This document shows positions 25,211 through 32,597 of a DNA stretch of 64,000 nt, one piece after another. The notes beneath the pieces are model-generated. The model was given only the letters and a program-made list of their open reading frames with translations, did no database searches and was not told where the DNA came from. Source of the stretch: Mya arenaria (Eukaryota > Mollusca > Bivalvia > Myida > Myidae); assembly GCF_026914265.1 (NCBI RefSeq), contig NC_069125.1, positions 1,983,556-2,047,555 of the forward strand. The letters run 5' to 3'. Within the stretch, counting starts at the first letter, position 1. Each line of letters opens with the position of its first letter. A program made the translations under genes and the position numbers.

Positions 25211-28200
25211 TTAAGTTCTAACATTTATTAAAGAGGATCTTACTTTAAGAGAGTCTTTAACAAACATACATAGTTTAATAAGCTCAGTTCTATTATTTGA
25301 TTGCAGCAATTGTAAATATTTAAATACAGACGGTCTTATATAATAGCATTTCTTAATATATAGCTTTCTCATATCATTAAAAGACGGGCACACACAGACA
25401 AAATGAAATTCATCTTCAATATCGTTGGAATTACAACATAGACAATATCTTTGATTGCGTACAATATTATTTCTGGCGTATCTACCGGTTTGGATACGAA
25501 GTGGGTGCACAGACAGTCGCAGTCTACAAAAGAAAAATCGTAAACTTTTGGGCAGAATGTCAAGATAACTTTCATATTCAAGACTAGTTTTAAAATGTCT
25601 ATACATATCTAAAACTGTGCTGTTTTCTAGAGTACCATACCAATCTTGTTTAAACGCATCGTATATTCTATACCTGAAGACCGTCATAAATGTATTAACA
25701 TTAATATTGTTGATATTATCATAAACGTAGCTAAAACCATAATCATTTAGCATCTTTCTAATGTTATACACCCAATTACGACAACCTTTATTACAATCAT
25801 ACTTTGCTTGTAAATAAACAGTTTTAATAATAATATTATCAGTGGTAGCAACCCTAAACCAATATGACAACATACGTACATATCGTTGAATATATAGCGG
25901 GTATCTACCTAATTCTCCATAAACAGTCGCATTGCAAGTATTGGTTTTGACTCTTAATAATCTTTTACAAAACTTAAGATGAATTCTTTCTAATTCCTTA
26001 GATTTGGTGTACCCCCAAACCTCCGCTGAATAATTTAAAATTGAACCAACAAATGCGTCAAATAACTGACACAATATTTTTGGTTTTAAGTCATACTCTT
26101 GACATTTACAAAATAAAACATTCATTGCCTTAAGGGCTTTGCCAATCAAGTGTTCCTGGTTAAGATTAAAATTGCCAGTATAATTAAACACCACACCTAA
26201 ATAGTTAAAGTCGTTAACAACGTGAATATCATGGCCATTATATGTCCATTTTTCATTAGGTAATAACCCGCCTGTTTTACGAAACACCATAATTTTGGTT
26301 TTATCGGTATTCACTTTTAATCCCCAAGTGTTGCAATAATTTGCTAAATTGTCCAAATGCGTTTGAATTTCATCAGGAGATTTTCCTACAATGGCCATGT
26401 CATCGGCAAATAATAATAAAATCAATACAATATCATCTATGTGTAATCCTGAATTTATATCAATTTGCAAATATAACTCAATATCTTCTACGAATAGGGA
26501 AAACAATAAAGGGGACATAACTTCCCCTTGCCGTAAGCCTACAGCATAACTAAAATAATCAGAATATGATGATAATGATTTAACACATGATTTAACTTTT
26601 TGATACATGTCCCGAACAATTCTAAGTATTTTCCCTTGTATTCCACATTTATACATTTTCAGCCATAGTGCATTTCTATAAATAGTATCAAAACATTTCA
26701 TCATGTCGACAAAAATAATATATAGCCTTTTATTTTCAAACAAATAATTCTGTATCAGAGATAACAGTATAAATATAGCATCTATTGTAGAGCGACCCTT
26801 TCGAAATCCGAATTGGGCATCCGAAATAATATCATGTTGTTCACAAAAAGTTTCAACACGCTTATTTATAACGGTAGTAAATAATTTTGATAAACAGCTA
26901 ACCAAAGTAATTCCCCTGTAATTATTAACATCAGTTTCTGAACCTTTTTTATGAATGGGGATTATAATACCTTCAGTCCATTGTTCGGGATAATAACCCG
27001 AATTCAATATATTGTTAAACAAATCACATAAATGCGAAGATAAAATATCTACAGTTTCAATAAAATATTCATTCAACATAGTATCACTGCCATAGGCTTT
27101 ACATCGTTTCAATGACTTAACAGCATTTATAATTTCTTGCAGTGATATCGGTTCATCCATTTCAGGAAAGGAATTATTTGGTTCATTAAAATTATTATTA
27201 TTATTAAAATCATCTGCCTCGTGATTAATACCACCAAAAGTGTTATTACTGAGGGTTTCAAAATATTCCCGAAATTCATTTAGTGGTATTTGGTTTGATT
27301 TATTAGAAGACTTAGACTTAAAATGTTTCCAAAACTCTCTAGGTCTCCTCTTTCTTAAGTTTTCAATATCTCCCATTCTCTTTTTGTAATCAGTATTCTT
27401 CTTTTTACGGACAATTGTCTTATAATGAGTTTTCCGTTCACATAAAATTAATCTGTTAGCATCTGATTTATCAATATTAAAAATTCTAACTGCTTCTAAA
27501 TACAGGTTCCGTGCAACGATACAGTCATGGTCAAACCAACCTTTATTACTACTTGTATAATTTTCAAAATAAACTTCATCAGTATAAAAACATTCTTTAG
27601 AAAACAATGGATCGGCTACACTTCGTATTGTATTTGTAAACATAGATAACATATTATTAACGGAATCTTTGCTCGAGCAATCTGCACTATTGACTATATT
27701 GTTAAAAGCAGGCAAATTAGCAATAATCCCGGAGCGGAACTGCTCCCGAAAAGAGACATTCCACTTATATTTAATTTCAGAGTAGTTTGTAGTTCCTGGT
27801 ATAATACTATTACATAGTAATGAAATATGTAACGGTGCATGATCACTCCATTCATTGAAAGATTCTATTCTAAAGTCTTTGATCTGTGAAAAATTACGCT
27901 CACTCGACAACAAATAGTCAATCATAGAACAGCCTTGATGTGACAAAAATGTATGTTGATTGGTATTACCAATACGACCGTTAACAATGCGAAAACTTGA
28001 CCCTTTACAAATATCTAATAGTTTTATCCCATGATTATTATGTGAATTGTCGATTGAGGCCCTGTCAGGGGTGCAATCAAATTCGTAATCGTGACTATCA
28101 GTGTAACAATTATATTTATCATGAACAACATAATCTTTTTTACTTCCAACCCTACTGTTCAAATCACCACATACAAATACACATCCAAGACTATCATATA

Positions 28201-28636
28201 AAAACAGATCGTTTTCTAAAATATCAAATAAATCAACATTTACAGTATTGTATATGGGCGAGTCCTCGCCCCAAATATAGGTTCCACATAAATAAATGTC
28301 TTCGAGGATATTAAAAAAGGTGTGATCAAGTTTTAACCAAATGATTGTATCGAAATGATTTTTAATTATTTCAATTCCATCGCTTAAGTGCTCTTTGTAA
28401 TATAAAACTATTCCACCACTATTTCGCTTAGCGTTCCTATGTTGAAATTTACGATAAAAATTATGTGATTTATATCCTTTTAAATCAATATTACTAGAGG
28501 AATCACACCATGACTCATAAAGGAAACAAATATCATATTTATCTAAAATATTTACAAAGTCTATACTCTCTTTTTTGTCCCTATTTAGTCCATGAACATT
28601 CCATGAAAGAACCGAAAGTTCACCTCCGTCGTGCCC
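25211..28636 (-). CDS. LINE ORF2: endonuclease–reverse transcriptase
   Basis: 1141 codons open from directly after the ORF1 UAG to the stop at 25211. The APE endonuclease is N-terminal: 'SVLSWNVHG' near residue 8, 'YESW' (catalytic Glu), 'GGIVLYY', 'IIWLKLD', 'GDLNSRVG' near 155-162 and 'WSDHAPLH' near 260. The reverse transcriptase follows: 'IIIPIHKKGS', 'NNYRGITLVSCLSKLF', 'QFGFRKGRSTIDAI', 'FVDMMKCFDTI', 'LRQGEVMSPLLFSLF' and the catalytic 'FADDMAIV'. The C-terminal zinc-knuckle-like motif is 'CLCCNSNDIEDEFHFVCVCP'. All catalytic motifs look intact. There is no in-frame ATG for the first 158 codons, so a separate AUG start that includes the endonuclease is excluded. It performs target-primed reverse transcription. 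Confidence 0.9.
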   Translation of the reverse strand, partial: GHDGGELSVLSWNVHGLNRDKKESIDFVNILDKYDICFLYESWCDSSSNIDLKGYKSHNFYRKFQHRNAKRNSGGIVLYYKEHLSDGIEIIKNHFDTIIWLKLDHTFFNILEDIYLCGTYIWGEDSPIYNTVNVDLFDILENDLFLYDSLGCVFVCGDLNSRVGSKKDYVVHDKYNCYTDSHDYEFDCTPDRASIDNSHNNHGIKLLDICKGSSFRIVNGRIGNTNQHTFLSHQGCSMIDYLLSSERNFSQIKDFRIESFNEWSDHAPLHISLLCNSIIPGTTNYSEIKYKWNVSFREQFRSGIIANLPAFNNIVNSADCSSKDSVNNMLSMFTNTIRSVADPLFSKECFYTDEVYFENYTSSNKGWFDHDCIVARNLYLEAVRIFNIDKSDANRLILCERKTHYKTIVRKKKNTDYKKRMGDIENLRKRRPREFWKHFKSKSSNKSNQIPLNEFREYFETLSNNTFGGINHEADDFNNNNNFNEPNNSFPEMDEPISLQEIINAVKSLKRCKAYGSDTMLNEYFIETVDILSSHLCDLFNNILNSGYYPEQWTEGIIIPIHKKGSETDVNNYRGITLVSCLSKLFTTVINKRVETFCEQHDIISDAQFGFRKGRSTIDAIFILLSLIQNYLFENKRLYIIFVDMMKCFDTIYRNALWLKMYKCGIQGKILRIVRDMYQKVKSCVKSLSSYSDYFSYAVGLRQGEVMSPLLFSLFVEDIELYLQIDINSGLHIDDIVLILLLFADDMAIVGKSPDEIQTHLDNLANYCNTWGLKVNTDKTKIMVFRKTGGLLPNEKWTYNGHDIHVVNDFNYLGVVFNYTGNFNLNQEHLIGKALKAMNVLFCKCQEYDLKPKILCQLFDAFVGSILNYSAEVWGYTKSKELERIHLKFCKRLLRVKTNTCNATVYGELGRYPLYIQRYVRMLSYWFRVATTDNIIIKTVYLQAKYDCNKGCRNWVYNIRKMLNDYGFSYVYDNINNINVNTFMTVFRYRIYDAFKQDWYGTLENSTVLDMYRHFKTSLEYESYLDILPKSLRFFFCRLRLSVHPLRIQTGRYARNNIVRNQRYCLCCNSNDIEDEFHFVCVCPSFNDMRKLYIKKCYYIRPSVFKYLQLLQSNNRTELIKLCMFVKDSLKVRSSLINVRT

Positions 28637-29264
28637 CTAGCTCCTCACCGGCTTGCCGTCTACGTACAGGGTGTCGTACACTATCCATGAACGTTTGCCC
28701 TCCTTCCTGGCGTCCTTCATCTTGGGCACTAGCCTGCGGCGTTTGTCCAGTACTTCCGGTGGAAACTGCTCGTACATTTGACGGCCCGTCCCCGCCAAAT
28801 GCTTCCACTGTCTCCTTACTACCTCCCGGTCCTTAAAAAACGTGAACTTTGCAACGATGTTGCGGATTCTGCCCGGCACTGGTTGACCTGGAGACCGGTG
28901 AACACGTTCAAAGCGAATGGACTCGACCGTCTCCTTCGCGAGCTTGAGGATATCCTGAAGGTGTTGGCGGAGCTTGTCTTCGGTGACCTCAGCGGACTCG
29001 TTGCCGGTGGAATTATCTTCGGGGATATTAGTAAAAATAAGATTGTTCCTCATAGATTGCGACTTCAAGTACGCAACATCGTCCCGAAGTTCCTCCCGCT
29101 GTTTTTCCAAGGTGGCCATCCTGTCCGCCATCTGCGCCGCCTCAACGTCGACCGAATCCACCTTGTCCTCCAGCTTGCCTACCCGCTCATCGGTACGCTT
29201 AACTCGGTCTTCAAGAGCTACCCATATCTTTTTTATATCTTTTTCAAAGTCCATAACCTTGCGT
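28637..29264 (-). CDS. LINE ORF1 protein, 5'-truncated (younger LINE)
   Basis: The RNA-binding nucleoprotein of a non-LTR retrotransposon, missing its N-terminus. In order: a heptad-rich coiled coil (VKRTDERVGKLEDKV … DDVAYLKSQ), an RRM-like domain entered through 'SMRNNLIFTNIPED', and a basic C-terminal domain with 'FPPEVLDKRRRLVPKMKDA' and 'YDTLYVDGKPVRS'. It ends at UAG (28639-28637). The frame upstream of 29264 is host (older LINE) sequence, so the apparent Met at 29431 is not its start. The segment is GC-rich, unlike the AT-rich ORF2 after it. ORF2 follows in the same frame. Confidence 0.75.
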
Positions 29265-29269
29265 TCATG
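29265..29269. repeat. Target-site duplication, 5' side
   Basis: TCATG at the truncated 5' end of the younger LINE. With 24982-24986 it defines the insertion point; using one copy restores the endonuclease frame of the host element. Confidence 0.6.
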
Positions 29270-29524
29270 TACATAAATAATTACACCACCGCTAACGCGT
29301 TTCGCACCTTTATGTTTATTTTGTCTGTTCAACAGGCAATAATGAAAGTTCTTTACTTGACAGTTATAACTATCATTTAGCCATGTTTCCGTTAATAAAA
29401 GAATATCATTTTCATTAAATAAAGCAATCATTTCTTCTGAGTCTAATTTGTTAAATCGTTTACCAATTAAACCTTGTACATTGAATAAACAAAATTTGAT
29501 CCCACAATTCTCCTCACTACTGGC
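29265..29524 (-). pseudogene. Older LINE ORF2, endonuclease N-terminus
   Basis: APE-like endonuclease start: 'KFCLFNVQGL' (Asn motif), 'LLLTETWL' (catalytic Glu motif) and 'GGVIIYVH'. It stops at the point where the younger LINE inserted and continues at 24986 downward. If the insertion and one copy of the 5-bp target duplication are ignored, the two parts meet in frame (YVH then DKLKNKIEL). Confidence 0.7.
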
Positions 29525-29990
29525 CTATTCGGACACATCAGACTGAGGTGAGCTATTTTTAGCCGCCGTGTCTTGTTTCTCGATCCCCTGTGCTGTACGT
29601 TGCTGGGATCCCACTGGTTTCTTACTCCCCACTGTCGTATTTTTAACCTGTTGGGAAAAAACTCCACTAGATTTGCGTGTAGTGCTAGTTTTCACCTGCT
29701 GTTCGGAGGCATTTATACTGGGCTGTTTTTGCACTTTGCTCGACTGTTTCTGTTTTATTTGGGTGATAGTGTTTTCCTTGGACTTATTCATAAAAGTGTG
29801 CTTTTGAGAAGGACTATCAGCCCGACTAAACTCCGGTAAGACATTGTGTTCTAAATCTGCATGTACATGTATATTGTTTTGGTAACGTGTTGTGTTACTT
29901 TTGTTTACAAACATAGGAGGGAAGTCATTCTCGCTTTCTGAGTCACTTGAGGGTATTTCTTCCTCAAACACGCCATCTGTCGTGGAAATA
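29525..29990 (-). pseudogene. Older LINE ORF1, Ser/Gln-rich tail
   Basis: A Ser/Thr/Gln/Lys-rich extension (SSDSESENDF … SSPQSDVSE) of the ORF1 product after the frameshift. It ends at a UAG at 29527-29525. Directly after this UAG, in the same frame, the endonuclease begins (ASSEENCGIKF), with no Met until about 32 codons later. Confidence 0.55.
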
Positions 29991-29991
29991 T

Positions 29992-30609
29992 TTACGTACC
30001 CTCGTTTTTCTGATCGATGTCCGTTTCATCCGAGTAGATCCTGCTTTTAATGTTAATGTCTCGTTTACAGCTACCAGTCACAGATTCATTGTGCTTTATC
30101 ATATCTACTATATCGGTGTTCAGTGTTAAAACCCAGTCCGGGAATTTGTCTTTAACCATCCTATTGTCAACGAAAAGCATTGCCGGGTACATTATCAACA
30201 CTTTCTGTCTGTTTCCTCGTGCATTTCTAGCCTCTTCTGAGTTGTACAGCTCCCTCCTAGCGTTCTTTATTTCTTTCGGATATTGCCTATCGACGCCGAA
30301 CGGACTGTTTTTAAGTTTGTACGCCCGTGCCATAACATGCTCCGTGTCCACATAATCCCGAAATCTCATAACCATTGGCCGCTTCAGGTCTACATCTCTC
30401 GTTCCACTTCGTACTGGCCCGATTCGATGTAATCTCTCTATATGTATGTCCTCTGTGTCAATATCTAGTTCGTTTTGCAAGAATCTGAAAGCTAATTGCT
30501 TGTCACTCATTTGAAGTCTCTCAGTAAGCCCATACACAACAATGTTATTTCTCATGCTTCTGGCTTCGCTATCTATTGATTTATATGTCAATATTTTTGA
30601 AGCTTTCAT
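29992..30609 (-). pseudogene. Older LINE ORF1, RRM-like part
   Basis: Contains 'EARSMRNNIVVYGL', the entry to the RRM-like domain of L1-type ORF1 proteins, then 'RLHRIGP' and a basic C-terminal domain with 'YPKEIKNARRELY'. Same frame as 30634-30978. It ends at a TAA; a one-base shift near 29995-30000 connects it to the next segment ('NEG' to 'YVNISTTDGVF'). Confidence 0.65.
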
Positions 30610-30633
30610 CTGTGCACTACATATTTGTCTAGG

Positions 30634-30978
30634 TTATGTACTTTTTTTATCTAGATCTGTGTATGCCTTTGTGATATCTTGAATTTCCTGTGTACATGTA
30701 TACTGTTGATGTTCAACGTTTGTGATTCTTTCATAGTTTCTGTTCAGTTGATCGTATATGCAAAACAATTTATCATCGATCTTCATACCTGAGAACCCAT
30801 CAATGCTACCTTGGCTCCCCTTCTTTCGTTTTCGTGAAACAGTCTCGTAGCCGCCATCGCCGCCATTTTTCCTTTGTTTGAATCGATTTCCCGTTTCAAC
30901 TGAATAAATCTCACCAATGTCCGATTCACATTCATCTATCATGTCACCAATGTCCTCCACCGAAACATTACTAGCCAT
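30634..30978 (-). pseudogene. Older LINE ORF1, N-terminal part
   Basis: Starts at an ATG at 30978 (MASNVSVED). It encodes an acidic N-terminus, a Lys/Arg-rich patch (RKRKKG) and the start of a helical region, and stops at a TAA (30636-30634). The next 24 bases are open in the same frame up to the Met that begins the following segment, so the TAA looks like an inactivating mutation inside one ORF1. Role: the RNA-binding chaperone of a non-LTR element. Confidence 0.6.
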
Positions 30979-31059
30979 GTTACCAAAATCTTTATCCAAA
31001 AAGTTAATTTAAAACACTTATTTCCAAAAACAATTTCCCACAAATTTCTCGACCGCTTG

Positions 31060-31680
31060 ACCGCTATATATACATATATACGTACGTATAGACTGATGTT
31101 TGTGCATTTATTTTTGAAAATGGAATTTTATTGAAATGAATCGATTTCTATTTTTGCTGGTTTGGTGTAAATATGAGAAAATATCGAGGATTTATTAACT
31201 TTTTTAGGTGTTTCATCTAAAATTGTTTGAAATCAAATATTTAAATTTTCATCATTTTAATTGAAAAACTATTTCTCTTTAATCTGTTGTATTTTCGAAG
31301 TTGTTTTATGAATAACAAGGCAAACATAGGCAAACTGTTTCTAATGAGTAAAGTTTGATTAGTATATATAGATATACTCATATGTAACACCATATGATGG
31401 AGTTCTGCTTTGATTGGTTACATTCTCCATCCTTGTTTGCCTTCTTACACAGCGACATTAATTTTATTGTCAATAAAATATTAATTTTTCATTTACCATC
31501 ATGCTTCAATAAACCTGGGGCGGCCCCTGTGGTTGTGTTACCCGGGGACTCTTAGATTCACTGTGCAACATATCAGCACCTTGTTAATACACACATGATC
31601 GTGAATCATAATGGTGAAAACCCGTATAAAACCCTGTCCATGCAGCGCTATCAGCGCTTTGATTATAGACAGTCAGTATT
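31060..31680 (+). repeat. Duplicated 1.2-kb block, copy A right half
   Basis: Matches 38427-39033 with only scattered differences, from 'gtacgtatagac' to 'agcgctatcagcgctttgat'. The end of the block contains 'agcgct atc agcgct', a short hairpin, just before homology stops. Confidence 0.85.
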
Positions 31681-31699
31681 TCTTTCAAAACTACCGCAT

Positions 31700-32230
31700 A
31701 TTGGCCTGAGCATGCAAATTTCTTAGTCAAAGTGTTTACATACACGTACAATCTGCAGTTTGAACTAATAGCCTATATTGGACTTCTCATACACTTACAT
31801 GTACTTGTCTGGCGCTCTTGAATAATGTTTTAATTAGTTCGTCTGTTTCAAACATTCGAAGTTTAAACATATATATAGTATTGATGGGTGGTGTTGATGG
31901 TGACATCGTTCAAAACAGAATCTGTTGGTATAACTGACAAGACACGTTCAAGATATTTATATGAAACTTAATTCCCATGTTTCCAATGACAAAACGCATA
32001 CTTTTTATAGTTGAATGAATATACATGCAGTAATGTCCAGCATGCGGCTAAAATTATTGTCGGCTAATAATATCGCTATCATCCGCTTGCGTTTGGAAGT
32101 GTAAGATTGTGTTGGGATTAATAATGCCATTATGCCAATTCCCTGACAATATATCATGTTCATTTAAATCAACGACTAGGTTCCAAATCTATGTGTATGT
32201 ACCTAATGTGCAAGGATAATAAAAATCAAA
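31700..32230. other. No recognisable gene
   Basis: AT-rich spacer between the 1.2-kb repeat and the 3' end of the GM2-activator-like gene. Nothing supported. Confidence 0.4.
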
Positions 32231-32242
32231 CAATTGTTTATG

Positions 32243-32248
32243 TTTATT
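32243..32248 (-). terminator. Candidate polyadenylation signal, GM2-activator-like gene
   Basis: AATAAA on the minus strand, about 235 bp after the stop codon. Plausible; no downstream element was checked. Confidence 0.4.
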
Positions 32249-32480
32249 TTGAAAATATGCAGAGTTAGCAATACATGAGAGATACTTATTATACATCGAT
32301 TTATGTGGTTCAAGAACACATCAACACTTCGGACACGCAGTCCAATATAAAACCAACAAACACATCGGAGATCATATTTATCCACTCACTCAGCTCTAGG
32401 AATACGATGAATATGTTTGAAAATGTTGATGAAACGACGACACGAGGAAAAAATATATTGGCGAGTAATCATCAGAATTT

Positions 32481-32597
32481 CTATCTGCCTACTACTTGAT
32501 CAGTTTTCCTGCGTATACCGGCTCTTATCTCGAGACATCCGATGTTGTCAGAGGAGGCCGGATCATCCTTGATCTTGAAAACAATTCTGTAATCCCC
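32481..32597 (-). CDS. GM2-activator-like gene, exon 4
   Basis: Acceptor TTTCAG, then 'GDYRIVFKIKDD' and 'NIGCLEI', stop TAG at 32483-32481. The Gly-x-Tyr and Ile-Gly-Cys patterns are those that close the ML fold in GM2 activators. Confidence 0.85.
   Translation of the reverse strand, partial: GDYRIVFKIKDDPASSDNIGCLEIRAGIRRKTDQVVGR

Larger units (their letters stand above)
24987..29264 (-). mobile_element. Younger LINE, 5'-truncated, intact ORF2
   Basis: A 4278-bp non-LTR retrotransposon inserted into the endonuclease region of the older LINE. It is flanked by the 5-bp direct repeat TCATG (plus strand) at 24982-24986 and 29265-29269. It starts inside ORF1 (5' truncation), contains ORF1 and ORF2 in one frame separated by UAG, and ends in a (TGTC)n tail. 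ORF2 has no stops or frameshifts, so the copy is young. The clade is not certain: the ORF1 is L1-type (coiled coil plus RRM-like) and the tail is a microsatellite, not poly-A. Confidence 0.85.
23896..31059 (-). mobile_element. Older LINE, split by a nested LINE
   Basis: This is the insertion that divides copy A of the 1.2-kb block. From the 5' end (31059 downward) it has a short leader, a damaged ORF1 (30978-29525), an in-frame UAG, the start of an APE-type endonuclease (29524-29265), then a nested younger LINE (29264-24987), then the rest of the endonuclease (24986-24036) and a 3' region down to about 23896. The reverse transcriptase is absent, so the element has an internal deletion or is 3'-rearranged. 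It is a non-autonomous relic. Confidence 0.75.

Noticed and set aside
28637-29431. A single ORF1 starting at Met 29431
   Set aside because: The first 55 or so codons are endonuclease sequence of the host LINE; the younger LINE begins at 29264, so this is an accidental fusion frame.
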